A DNA stretch of 51,457 nucleotides, taken from JADJNW01 sp964517145. Its GTDB lineage: Bacteria > Bacteroidota > Bacteroidia > Chitinophagales > Saprospiraceae. A model generated the notes under the pieces. The model made no database searches, was not told the DNA's origin, and was given only the letters and a program-made list of their open reading frames with translations. A program made the position numbers and the translations under genes. Positions within the stretch are counted from its first letter, which is position 1. Each line of letters starts with the position of its first letter. The stretch lies in assembly GCA_964517145.1 (NCBI GenBank), contig CAZFBN010000022.1, forward strand, positions 1 to 51,457, written 5' to 3'. This document shows, piece by piece, positions 8,043 through 17,700 of this stretch.

Positions 8043-8361
8043 AGGGATGCTGTTGTTTCTATTGATACTCGCTGCGCGATGTTCGGAAACAATAGTATCA
8101 AAAGCATCAAAAATATCGAATAGCATCGCGTACCAGTATATTTCAAAATCAACAAAATCCTAGACTTATTCCAGAAATCCGACGAATCAAAGCTATCTTT
8201 GCTGTAACTTTTTAACAAACTTGTCATTATTTAAATGCAACGCTTCTTGAACAAACTTCGTTTCCAAAGACGAGCCATTTGTTCCGTTATAGCTAATTTT
8301 CAAAGGTGTTTATAAATTTATTTTACTAATATTGCATCGAACAAAATCGCATTCATCCAAC
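8043..8361. other. Gene-free region with dispersed repeat and -7-like box
   Basis: It contains an imperfect inverted repeat around 8046-8108 that includes copy 2 of the 23-bp repeat. TATCTTTG at 8194-8201 is a perfect TAnnTTTG match, about 160 bp before the CotH gene. No coding frame is credible. Confidence 0.5.
8086..8108 (+). repeat. Copy 2 of the 23-bp dispersed intergenic repeat
   Basis: Identical over 23 bp to 5397-5419. A further upstream block GATGCTGTTGTTTCTATTGATAC (8046-8068) resembles its reverse complement, so the unit is quasi-palindromic. A scrambled relative, GCATCAAAAGTATC, lies in the gap between sbcD and sbcC near 14640-14653. Confidence 0.75.
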
Positions 8362-9969
8362 ATGAAAAGACTAGCGTTAATTCTATTCTGTGGTTTGCTG
8401 TGCAGCATGAGTGCTGTGTGGAGCCAGAATCAAGCAGACTTCTACGATACCAAAACCATTCAAAACATCAGCATTACATTCCAAGAAAAGAACTGGCGAG
8501 ACATACTCGATTCGCTGCGTTACAACGGCGATGAACTCTTGACCGGCACGGTGGAAATCAATCAGCAAAAATTTGAAAACGCGGGCATTCGCTATCGAAG
8601 TGCGCGTGGATTTCAAATTGGCGGCAAACACAACAGTTTATATATCCAACTTCCTGAAAGCAAGAATTACCAGGGCTATGGTGTTGTCGAGTTGTCTAAC
8701 GCAATCCGCGACCCAAGTGTCGTGCGCGAAGTGTTAGCGTCTGAAATTGCCCGTAAGTACATGCCCGCGCCCAAAGCCAATTATGCAAAAGTAATGGTCA
8801 ATGGCACTTATTACGGCTTTTTTGTAAATATAGAATCGATAGACGGCAAGTTTCTCGAACGCAATTTTGGCGATAAAAACGGCGACCTTTTCTATGCGAC
8901 CATCCCTACCAAACAGGCAGTGCCGGATGGCTGTGAAAAGCAAGCTTATGCCAATTTAAAATTTCAAGACGATCAGGCTTGCTACACCTACGCATTCGAC
9001 CGTGTGAACAAGCGGGCTTGGAGTAGTGTGATGGAATTGTCGGATATTTTGACCAATCGTGCGGAAAACGTTGAAAATATTTTGGATGTAGATCGCACCC
9101 TGTGGATGTTGGCGTTCAACAACGTGATTGTCAATCTGAACAGTTATAGCGGGCATCCAAGTACAAATTATTATCTCTACAAAGACCCCGATGGCAAGTT
9201 TGTGCCGATTCTGGGCGATTTGAATTTTGCTTTTGGCAGTTTCAAAAATACCGACGGTAGTTCCGATTTGGATGAAAAAGGCTTAATCATGCTCGATCCG
9301 TTGCTGCACGCTGATAATCCTGACCGACCACTTATCAGCAAACTTTTGAGCAATGAATTGTACCGCAAAATGTATTTGTCTCATATGCGGACTATTTTGT
9401 ATGATAATTTTACGAAAGGTCAGTTTGAAAAACGCGCGAAGGAATTGCAGACGATGATTCAAAAAACTTGGCTGGATGATCCGAATAAAGAGTACAACGC
9501 TACAGATTTCCAAAAAAGCTTGACGACTACCGTAGGTCAGCGCAGCCGTATTCCGGGTTTGACAGAATTTATGAATCTGCGTACCGATTATTTGCAGCAA
9601 ACGACAGAAATGGCAGTGGTACCGTCCTCTATCACCAACGTCTTGGTGGTGCCGCGTGAAAAATTTTCGCCGACTAGAGTGGAAACCTTCAAAGTGCAGG
9701 CAAAAGTGGGCGACTTCCCGCGTAAAGTGTATGTTTATTATCGTTTTGATGAAAATGAGCCATTCACTAGAGTAGAAATGCTCGACAACGGTAACAGTGC
9801 CGACGAAAAAGCGGGCGACGAAATATTTGGTACGGAAATCAGACCTGCCGGTGGTGCTAAAAAAATCGAATATTACGTAATGGCAGAAAATGCCAGGACG
9901 GTCAATTTCAGCCCTTCGCTGTATATGTATGAACGCCACATGGCAAATTTGGATGATTTAAATAAGTAG
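8362..9969 (+). CDS. Secreted CotH-kinase family protein (paralogue 1)
   Basis: A signal peptide (MKRLALILFCGLLC...AVWSQ) is followed by a CotH domain. Conserved blocks: ITFQEKNWRDILDSL, the AGIRYRSARGF strand, VVREVLASEIARKYMPAP, YGFFVNIESID, and LDVDRTLWMLAFNNVIVN leading to NYYLYKD and PILGDLNFAFG near residue 286. The Asp in that last block is the metal-binding position of CotH atypical kinases. About 135 C-terminal residues form an Ig-like segment. I chose ATG 8362 over an upstream TTG (8332) because it begins the signal peptide directly. CotH in Bacillus phosphorylates spore-coat proteins; here the target is unknown and the protein is probably periplasmic or surface-exposed. No T9SS tail is seen. 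Confidence 0.85.
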   Translation: MKRLALILFCGLLCSMSAVWSQNQADFYDTKTIQNISITFQEKNWRDILDSLRYNGDELLTGTVEINQQKFENAGIRYRSARGFQIGGKHNSLYIQLPESKNYQGYGVVELSNAIRDPSVVREVLASEIARKYMPAPKANYAKVMVNGTYYGFFVNIESIDGKFLERNFGDKNGDLFYATIPTKQAVPDGCEKQAYANLKFQDDQACYTYAFDRVNKRAWSSVMELSDILTNRAENVENILDVDRTLWMLAFNNVIVNLNSYSGHPSTNYYLYKDPDGKFVPILGDLNFAFGSFKNTDGSSDLDEKGLIMLDPLLHADNPDRPLISKLLSNELYRKMYLSHMRTILYDNFTKGQFEKRAKELQTMIQKTWLDDPNKEYNATDFQKSLTTTVGQRSRIPGLTEFMNLRTDYLQQTTEMAVVPSSITNVLVVPREKFSPTRVETFKVQAKVGDFPRKVYVYYRFDENEPFTRVEMLDNGNSADEKAGDEIFGTEIRPAGGAKKIEYYVMAENARTVNFSPSLYMYERHMANLDDLNK

Positions 9970-10019
9970 AGGGTACAAAGTAGAGGCTAAAGGGACGCGC
10001 CAACACGACTTCCCTCTAC
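9966..10019 (+). repeat. Short inverted repeat between the two CotH genes
   Basis: GTAGAGGG (9966-9973) pairs with CCCTCTAC (10012-10019) around a 38-nt loop and spans the stop codon of the first CotH gene. A loose T-rich run follows. It could attenuate transcription between the paralogues; the evidence is weak. Confidence 0.4.
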
Positions 10020-10046
10020 CCTTATTTTTATTACCAAAAACCAGCA

Positions 10047-11645
10047 ATGATGCGTCTTCTCACTCTATTCCTAATCACTCTTGGTGCCTGGCAGTCGCTT
10101 CAAGCGCAGAATTTTTATAGCCTGAACGCCATTACAGAAATCAAGCTTTATTTTGAAGATAAAAACTGGCACCAATTGCTGGATTCTCTGAAACGTGCCG
10201 GAGATGAAGAGCGCTTGATCGCCGACGCCACTATCAACGGAAAAAAATACGAGAAAGTCGGCGTGCGCTACAAAGGGAATAGCTCTTTCAAAAGTGTAAG
10301 TGAAGACGGGCATTTGAAATTGCCATTTAACATTAAAATCAACGAAACCGACAAAAAACAAAAACTTCCGGGTGGCTACGGTACTTTAAAATTATCAAAT
10401 GCTTTCCGCGATCCTAGTTTTGTGCGTGAAGTGTTGGCGTACGAAATTGCCCGCAAGTACATGCCCGCGCCCAAAGCCAATTTTGCTAAAATTTATGTCA
10501 ACGATCAATACCTGGGCGTTTATCACAATGTTCAATCCATTGACGATCAGTTCCTAACTGAACATTTTAAAGAAGACAAAGGCGTTTTAATCAAATGCGA
10601 CCCCGATTGGACGGTAGAACAAGCGCCCGGCTGCGCCGATTCCGACAAATCCTCCTTGATGTACATCGGCGAGGACTCGACCTGCTACATGCGCTTTTAT
10701 GAAATGAAGGATAAAAACGGCTGGAAAAATTTCCTGAATTTTACCAAAACCTTAAATCAGGAACCTGAAAAAATCGGTGAACTGCTCGATGTAGATCAAA
10801 CCCTTTGGATGTTGGCATTTAATAATGTATTGGTCAATCTCGACAGCTATACAGGTTTGCTTTGTCACAATTATTACCTCTACCGCGACACGCTGGGCAT
10901 TTATCACCCACTGGTTTGGGATATGAACATGGCGTTCGGGGGGTTCCGGCGCCTGAATAGCCCGGTCGAGTTGCCTTTAAAAGAAATGCAGGAGATGAGC
11001 CCGTTCGTGCATTATAAAGACAATTATGACAAAAGACCTTTGATTATCAAACTTTTAAATAATCAATTAAACAGAAAAGTATATATTGCTCATATGCGCA
11101 CCATTTTAAATGATTATTTTGTGAATGGTTTATATTTGAAAAGAGCAAAAGAATTGCAGCAATTCATTGACAAACAGGTACAGCAGGATTCGCAGAAATT
11201 ATATACCTACGAGGCTTTTCACCAAAATTTACTACAAACCGTTAGCGCAGATGAGTCTGAAATTGTAGGGATAGAAGAATTGATGACCAAACGTACCGAA
11301 TTTTTACTAAATCATGCCTTATTTCTAAAAACACCACCCAAAATCGCCTCTGTCACGCACCAGCAACAGCCTGATAAAACGGTAAAAGTGAATGCAAAAG
11401 TGGAAGGCGCGCAAAAAGTTTGGTTGTACTATCGCTTTGGAAAAGGTATTTTTACAGCACTTGAAATGAAATCAGCAGATACTTTGACGTGGACAGGTAG
11501 TTTTAATTATAAAAAAAATGCACAATATTATATTGTTGCAGAAGATGAGCGCAATGCTAGTCTTTCGCCTGCTCGTGCCGCGTTTGAGTATCATAAAGTG
11601 GAAAGTGCAACACCCGTAGTGAATAAGCCGAAAGCAAAATCTTAA
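10047..11645 (+). CDS. Secreted CotH-kinase family protein (paralogue 2)
   Basis: A 532-residue tandem paralogue of the preceding gene. Signal peptide MMRLLTLFLITLGAWQSLQAQ, then matching blocks: YFEDKNWHQLLDSLKRAG, VGVRYKGNSS, FVREVLAYEIARKYMPAP, LGVYHNVQSIDD, LDVDQTLWMLAFNNVLVN, NYYLYRD and PLVWDMNMAFGG near 292, where the Asp is the predicted metal ligand. A C-terminal Ig-like segment follows, with a Lys-rich end. The gap to paralogue 1 is 77 bp on the same strand, so co-expression is likely. WDMNMAFG is closer to the classical CotH motif than the GDLNFAFG of paralogue 1. The substrate is unknown. Confidence 0.85.
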   Translation: MMRLLTLFLITLGAWQSLQAQNFYSLNAITEIKLYFEDKNWHQLLDSLKRAGDEERLIADATINGKKYEKVGVRYKGNSSFKSVSEDGHLKLPFNIKINETDKKQKLPGGYGTLKLSNAFRDPSFVREVLAYEIARKYMPAPKANFAKIYVNDQYLGVYHNVQSIDDQFLTEHFKEDKGVLIKCDPDWTVEQAPGCADSDKSSLMYIGEDSTCYMRFYEMKDKNGWKNFLNFTKTLNQEPEKIGELLDVDQTLWMLAFNNVLVNLDSYTGLLCHNYYLYRDTLGIYHPLVWDMNMAFGGFRRLNSPVELPLKEMQEMSPFVHYKDNYDKRPLIIKLLNNQLNRKVYIAHMRTILNDYFVNGLYLKRAKELQQFIDKQVQQDSQKLYTYEAFHQNLLQTVSADESEIVGIEELMTKRTEFLLNHALFLKTPPKIASVTHQQQPDKTVKVNAKVEGAQKVWLYYRFGKGIFTALEMKSADTLTWTGSFNYKKNAQYYIVAEDERNASLSPARAAFEYHKVESATPVVNKPKAKS

Positions 11646-11673
11646 CATTCAAGCGTTTTTTATTAAAAATATT

Positions 11674-11681
11674 TAGTTTTG
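11674..11681 (+). promoter_or_regulatory. TAnnTTTG box just before the YcxB-like gene
   Basis: TAGTTTTG is a perfect -7 match and ends 6 nt before ATG 11688. If used, transcription would start at or next to the start codon (leaderless). No clear TTG is seen at -33. Confidence 0.35.
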
Positions 11682-11687
11682 TCCAGC

Positions 11688-12203
11688 ATGATAGAGGTTC
11701 GTTATCAAGTAAGTTTTCGCGATTACCTGCGGCTGATGTTCCAACTCGCCTACCGCCGCTGGACTTACTTAGTCATTACCATTTTGGGGGCATTACAAAT
11801 TCCATTTATCATTGCCATGTACATCGTGCCTGCTGCTTACCAACCGGGCAATTTATTGTCTTCTTTTTTACTCATTGTTTTTGCATTTTTAATGCCGCTC
11901 CTACTCTACTTTCGTTCGCGCAATTATTACCTGAGCAACGTGAGCTTCCGTCAGGAAATCAAAGCCACTTTTACCAACGAAGCCATTGAATTTATTGGCT
12001 TTGGCAAACGCCAATCGACTCGACTTACCTGGGATCGCATTCAAAAAGTGCTGGAAACCCGCGACTGGCTCGTTTTTTATCAAACGCCTTACTTTTTCAA
12101 CTTTGTGCCAAAAAAATCTTTTGCATCACCAAAAAGTTTAGAACAATTAGCAAAAATCATTCGTTCTAAGTCCAATATTAAAGCCAAATTGAAAAATCGC
12201 TAA
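11688..12203 (+). CDS. YcxB-like membrane protein
   Basis: 171 residues. Two hydrophobic helices lie in the first half (about residues 27-50 and 58-80), followed by a soluble C-terminal part with ATFTNEAIEFIGFGKRQSTRLTW and FYQTPYFFNFVPKKSF. Together these match the YcxB family, whose C-terminal domain has a PH-like fold of unknown function. ATG 11688 (MIEVRYQVSF) is preferred to a TTG at 11679 because the family starts with this strand. It lies 42 bp after the CotH pair and 24 bp before the YheT hydrolase, so the latter two may share a transcript. No function is proposed. Confidence 0.65.
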   Translation: MIEVRYQVSFRDYLRLMFQLAYRRWTYLVITILGALQIPFIIAMYIVPAAYQPGNLLSSFLLIVFAFLMPLLLYFRSRNYYLSNVSFRQEIKATFTNEAIEFIGFGKRQSTRLTWDRIQKVLETRDWLVFYQTPYFFNFVPKKSFASPKSLEQLAKIIRSKSNIKAKLKNR

Positions 12204-12227
12204 GCTTTAGCGGTAAAAATTGTTCCC

Positions 12228-13187
12228 ATGTCCGTACTACATACCTCGTCGTACCGTAATCCGCCCTTGTATCAATTCAACGGGCATTTGCAGACCATTT
12301 TTCCCGGCACTTTTCGCAAGATCGAAGGCATCGGGTACGAACGCGAACGCCTCGAATTGTCGGATGGTGATTTTGTTGATCTGGATTGGCTGGACAATCG
12401 CAGCAACAAACTGGTGATTCTTTCGCATGGCTTGGAAGGCAACTCGGATCGGGTTTACATGAAAGGCATGGCGAAAATTTTCCTGGAAAACGGTTGGGAT
12501 GTGCTGGCGTGGAATTGTCGTTCGTGCAGCGGCGAGATGAATCGGGCGTTCCGGCTCTACAGCCATGGCGAAATCGGTGATTTTGGCGAGGTGATTCAGC
12601 ATGCTTTGCGTACTAAAAATTATGAAAAAGTGGCGCTCATAGGCTTCAGCATGGGCGGTAGCATTACGTTGAAATATCTGGGTGTACATGGCAACAATGT
12701 GCCGGATGCTATTAAATATGGAGTGGCTTTTTCCACGCCTTGCGATGTAAAAGCTGCTTCCGAAATGTTAAACAAACGCTCTAATCGACTGTATTACAAG
12801 CGTTTTTATAAAAAATTAAAACTCAAACTCGAACAAAAAGCCGCCGTTTTCCCGGATAAAATTGATTTGTCACATTTTGAAAAAATTAAAGTTTGGCGAG
12901 ATTTTGACGAATATTATTCTGCTCCACTTTGCGGTTGCCCTGATGCGGAGGGCTTCTATCAGCAATCTTCCGCCAAATATTATATGGGCGGCATCACCGT
13001 CCCTACCCTACTCGTCAATGCGCAAAATGACCCTATTCTTGCTCCTGAATGCTTCCCAACTGATATTTGCGAAAAGCACCCATTTGTTCACCTGGAAATG
13101 CCAAAACAAGGCGGTCACGTCGGTTTTGAAATGAGAAATAAGCCATATATGTGGTCGGAATATCGGGCGCTGGAGTTTTGTGTGTGA
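12228..13187 (+). CDS. YheT-family alpha/beta hydrolase
   Basis: A 319-residue cytosolic hydrolase. It starts with the YheT hallmark NPPLYQFNGHLQTIFP (12-27), then ILSHGLEGNSDRVY (oxyanion region), WNCRSCSGEMNR, and the nucleophile elbow GFSMGGS with Ser near 147. The acid Asp lies in NAQNDPIL and the catalytic His in GGHVGFE. This is the COG0429 group, predicted carboxylesterases acting on acyl esters; some relatives act on lipids. The natural substrate is unknown. The gene follows the YcxB-like gene by 24 bp. Confidence 0.88.
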   Translation: MSVLHTSSYRNPPLYQFNGHLQTIFPGTFRKIEGIGYERERLELSDGDFVDLDWLDNRSNKLVILSHGLEGNSDRVYMKGMAKIFLENGWDVLAWNCRSCSGEMNRAFRLYSHGEIGDFGEVIQHALRTKNYEKVALIGFSMGGSITLKYLGVHGNNVPDAIKYGVAFSTPCDVKAASEMLNKRSNRLYYKRFYKKLKLKLEQKAAVFPDKIDLSHFEKIKVWRDFDEYYSAPLCGCPDAEGFYQQSSAKYYMGGITVPTLLVNAQNDPILAPECFPTDICEKHPFVHLEMPKQGGHVGFEMRNKPYMWSEYRALEFCV

Positions 13188-13340
13188 TGTTTGAACCTGA
13201 TCCATTTGATTTTATGATGCCTTTGACTTGCGATTATAGCAAATCCAAAATCGTATTTTGTAAATCCAACATTCTTTTTATCTTTCAAAAACAAAATATT
13301 TCATTACAAAAACACATTAACACTAAAATACATTAACGCA

Positions 13341-14573
13341 TTGAAAATTCTACACACTTCTGACTGGCACCTGGGGCAAAAATTTTTGTACAATGACCGT
13401 GAAGCCGAACACCGCCTCGCGCTTGATTGGCTGGTGCAATTGATTCAGGATCAGCAAATTGACGGACTGATCGTTGCCGGAGATGTGTTTGATATTACCA
13501 ATCCGCCCAATTACGCCCGGCGTTTATATTATAATTTTTTAACAGCTTTATTGAAAAGCGATTGTTGCAATCATGTCCTCATCACCGGCGGCAATCACGA
13601 CTCCCCTACTATGCTCGACGCGCCCAAGGAATTGCTGGCGGCACTGAATATGCACGTCATCGGCGCTGCCACGGGCAATCTGGAAGACGAAATCATCGAA
13701 TGGAAGGATAAAAATGGGCATGTAGAGGCGGTCATTGCGGCGGTGCCTTTCCTGCGCGACGGCGACCTACGCTACAGCGTGGCGGGCGAGACAGGCTACG
13801 AGCGCATTGCGCGCATGCGCGATGGGATTTTGAGGCATTATCAACAGTTGGGCGAATTGTTGGAGCGGTATCGCGGTCAAAATATTCCGATTATCGGCAC
13901 GGGGCATTTGTATGTCAAAGGCGCTTTTGCATCTGAAAGACAGGACAATATATATATTGGCGATACCGCAAATATTGAAACTTCCCAGTTTCCTGATATT
14001 TTTGATTACGTGGCGCTGGGGCATATTCATCGGGCGCAGGCTGTCAATAACGTACACCACATTCGCTACGCCGGTTCCCTGATTCCCTTGAACTTTAGTG
14101 AAACGAAGGATGACAAATCGGTTTACATCGTTGAATTTCAAAATGGCAAATTAAATTCGGTGGAAGTGGTGCCTGTTCCAAATTTTCGGCGTTTAAAAAC
14201 GATTGAGGGGACGTTGGAAGAAGTCGAAGAAAGCCTGCAACGCTTTGACAGCAAGGGCGGACGCGAGTTGACGCCCTGGGTGGAATTGATTATTCAAACC
14301 GACCGGGTGATTCCACAACTCGATGTGCAGTTAAAGGAATTTACAAAAGAAATGAATTTAGAACTATTGAAAATCAGGCTTTTACGCGATCATTTTTCAT
14401 TAGATCATCAAATGGAGGAAGTGGATTTGAGCAGTTTAGAAATTACCGAAGTTTTTCAAAAAAAATGCGAAAGCTACGGCAGTCCGCCGGAAGAAATGGA
14501 AGAATTGCTGGCGACTTTCGCCGAATTGCAGGAATGGATGGAGGAAAAGGGGGATGAGGTAATAAGGGAATAG
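13341..14573 (+). CDS. sbcD: Exonuclease subunit SbcD (Mre11-like)
   Basis: The nuclease subunit of the SbcCD complex, which processes hairpins and double-strand break ends. Manganese-binding motifs seen: DWHLG (D8, H10), GDVFD (D48), GGNHDSP (N85, H86), GTGHLY and ALGHIHRAQ. At 410 residues it has the normal length, with the C-terminal capping and SbcC-binding region. The start is TTG at 13341 (MKILHTSDWHLG); no ATG fits. sbcC lies 152 bp downstream. The last codons (EKGDEVIRE) fall in a G-rich intergenic-type repeat, so the natural C-terminus may have been altered. Confidence 0.95.
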   Translation: MKILHTSDWHLGQKFLYNDREAEHRLALDWLVQLIQDQQIDGLIVAGDVFDITNPPNYARRLYYNFLTALLKSDCCNHVLITGGNHDSPTMLDAPKELLAALNMHVIGAATGNLEDEIIEWKDKNGHVEAVIAAVPFLRDGDLRYSVAGETGYERIARMRDGILRHYQQLGELLERYRGQNIPIIGTGHLYVKGAFASERQDNIYIGDTANIETSQFPDIFDYVALGHIHRAQAVNNVHHIRYAGSLIPLNFSETKDDKSVYIVEFQNGKLNSVEVVPVPNFRRLKTIEGTLEEVEESLQRFDSKGGRELTPWVELIIQTDRVIPQLDVQLKEFTKEMNLELLKIRLLRDHFSLDHQMEEVDLSSLEITEVFQKKCESYGSPPEEMEELLATFAELQEWMEEKGDEVIRE

Positions 14574-14725
14574 GACAAGGATTAAATTGATTTTTGCACC
14601 TTTTGTTGCAACAGCATCATAGAATCAATAGTTATAATAGCATCAAAAGTATCATACAAAATGATCCCGGCAAGAAAGGGTAACCTGACTTCAAGAACAC
14701 TGGAACACAAGAATATAATCTTGGA

Positions 14726-17700
14726 ATGAAAATCCTGAAAGTAACCGTACACAACCTGAACTCGCTGCGGGTGCGCACCACGATTGACTTCACGGCGGCG
14801 CCGCTGAGCAATTCGGGGCTGTTTGCCATCACGGGCGACACGGGCGCGGGTAAGACCACGATCCTCGACGCGATCACGCTGGCGCTGTACGGGCGGGTGC
14901 ATCGTAACAAGGAGGTGACGGAGGTGATGTCGTACGGGGCAGCGGAGAGTCTGGCGGAGGTAGAATTTGAATCGCGGGGCGAGATTTATCGGTCGAAGTG
15001 GACGATCTGGAGGGCAAGAAAACAACTGGATGGAAAATTCCAACTGCCTGAGCGTGAGGTATCTAAGTGGAATCGGGAAAAAGAAGCCTTTGAAATTGTT
15101 GCAAAAAAAATTCAGGAGGCGAATGATGTCATAGAAGCGGCGACGGAATTGGATTTTGATCGGTTTTGTCGTTCGGTGTTGCTGTCGCAGGGCGATTTTG
15201 CTGCGTTTTTGAAAGCGGGCGAACGAGAGCGGAGTGAATTGTTGGAGCGCATTACTGGTACCGAAATTTATTCACAGATTTCCAAAGCAGCCTTTGAACG
15301 CAATAAATTAGAACTCGAAAAACTCAATGATCTCAAGCGCGAGCGCGAGCATTTGAAATTGCTGGATACGGAGGAAGTTGCAACTTTACAGACGGACTTG
15401 CAAAATTGCCAATCGGAAGCCGACGTTTTAAAAGTAGAATTGGAAGTGTTGCAACGCAAAATCCAACAGATTCAACGTTTTAAGCAATTACAACAAGAAT
15501 CGGAAAAACTCGCCGCCAGCATTCAGGAATTAGAATTGCAATGGCAGACAGCACGCGGTGAATCGGATCAGTTGAATGCTGATTTACAGCGAGTTAAGTC
15601 AGAATGGATAGCCAGTCAGCCGTTGTTTTCGCAGGTTATCACTTTGGATGCAGCCATTTTTGAACAATCGCAATCCTTAACTAACGAAGAGAAAAGTTGG
15701 AAAACGACTACGCAAAAAATCCTTGATAATCAGGCAGAATCGCAACGTTTAGAGTTAAAAATCACTCAATTAGAAACGGACATTCAGCAGGTGCAACAAT
15801 GGTTGGAATCGCATCAGCATTTGGAAAAACTGCGCGAGGATTTGCCCACGATTGAATACCAGCGCGAAGAGTTACGCAATTTGTATCAGGAATTGCAACA
15901 GTTGGAAAAAGCAAAAACGGACTTTGCGGCGCAACAGGAAAAATTGTGTCAGGATTTAGAACGTTGGCAAAAACAATTGCAAAATACTGAAAATCAGCTG
16001 GATTCGCTAAAAGAAAAATTTAAAAATCAGACACCGGATTATGCGCAGGATCGCAATGAATACCTGGCGTTGTTGTTTGAAGAGATTGAGCGATTGAGTG
16101 AGCAGTATAAAAAACTAAAAGACTTATCCAAAACTGTCACAGAGTACCAGGCAATGGTGCGCCAAATGAATGAATATAAAGAAATTTGGGAAAATTTGAG
16201 CGCACGTGAATCCCTCACCCACAAGGAATTACTATCTTCTATCGATGCTTTAGAACGCGCGACCCAGCGTTACAATTTCAAGCAACAAGTGTATGAATCA
16301 CAAATGCGCATTGCTAGCTATGAAAAAGACAGGAGCAGCCTACAAGAGGGCGAGCCTTGTCCCTTGTGTTTTTCCATGCACCACCCTTTTCGACATACTC
16401 ATGTTGAACCTTTCGTTGATTTTGCAAAAGAAGAATTGGATGCTGCCAAAAAACAATTGGAAGAAGTAGAAAAATATCATCGAAAATTAATGTTACAACA
16501 AAATGATCTTTATACACAAATTGACCGCTTGGATCAAAAAGAAATCGAAGATTTATTGCAAAAAATAATAAGCTATGAAGAAAATCTTGTAAGCACTTTT
16601 CCAATGTTGGAAATAGAAGAATTTTCACTAACACAGAATACCTTCCTGCAAAAGAAAGTTAGCGAGGCGGAGGAGCAGATTGTGACCAAACGTTACTTGC
16701 GGGAGCAATTGACCAAATTGAATAAAGAACTGGAGCAGCACGAGCGCCAATTTCAGGAAACCGAATTGAAAGTCAATGACTTACAAACGCAATTGCTCCT
16801 CACCAAGGAAAAGCAAGCCTCCGCGCAGGAGCAGTGGCAGCGCAGTCAGGTCAAATTTGAGGCGGCGTCCGGGCAGTTGAATACTTTGTTAGCACCCTAC
16901 GGATTTGAATTTGAGGTCAAAACGGCGGCAGCGACTTTTCAGACCTTGCGGACGCAATCGGAGACTTTTATTGCCAATCAAAAAAAACGGGAAGATTTTA
17001 CCCGGCAACTGGCATTCGCGCAGCGCGATCAGGAAAATTTACAGAAGCAATTGATTGAATTACAGCAACTTGCCACCAATCAGGAAGCTAATTTAATCGA
17101 AAAACGGCGGCAGTTAGAATCGCAACAATCTGAACGCTTCACGCTTTTTGGCGATAAAAATCCAAAGTCAGAACAAGATCATTTACAAAAGCGATTGGAT
17201 CAGGCAGAATTCAATTTGCAACAAGCTAAAAATCAGCTAGATACAATTATTCAAAAACTGGAAGGTAGCCGTCGTTTGTTTGCCGACCGGCAGCAGGAAT
17301 TGAGTCAATTGCAAGTGGAAGAACTCGAAGAAAAAATTGCACAAGAACAATTGAATGAGGGCAATACGCATTATCGTTTTTTATTAGAAAAAATTGGCGA
17401 AATTCGTCGAGAATTAAAACAAAACGAAGCCGCGCAGCAAACGGCAAAAGATTTGGCGCAACGCATTCAGCATCAGCAGAAAGAGCACGCCCGCTGGGCA
17501 AAATTGAAAGACATTATCGGTTCAGCGGATGGCAAGGAATTTCGGGTGTTTGCGCAGGGTTTGACTTTGAAACGCGTGACGCAATTAGCCAATCATTATT
17601 TGAAAAATCTGAATGGTCGTTATTGGATTCAAAAACGAGACGGTAAGGATTTGGATTTAGAAATTGTGGATACGTATCAGGCTGACAATAGGCGTTCTAT

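Noticed and set aside
8332..8361. Earlier TTG start for the first CotH gene
   Set aside because: Would add ten residues before a clear signal peptide that starts at ATG 8362.
9283..9939. 218-residue minus-strand open frame opposite the first CotH gene
   Set aside because: Antisense shadow of a conserved gene; no motif and unusual His/Phe-rich composition.
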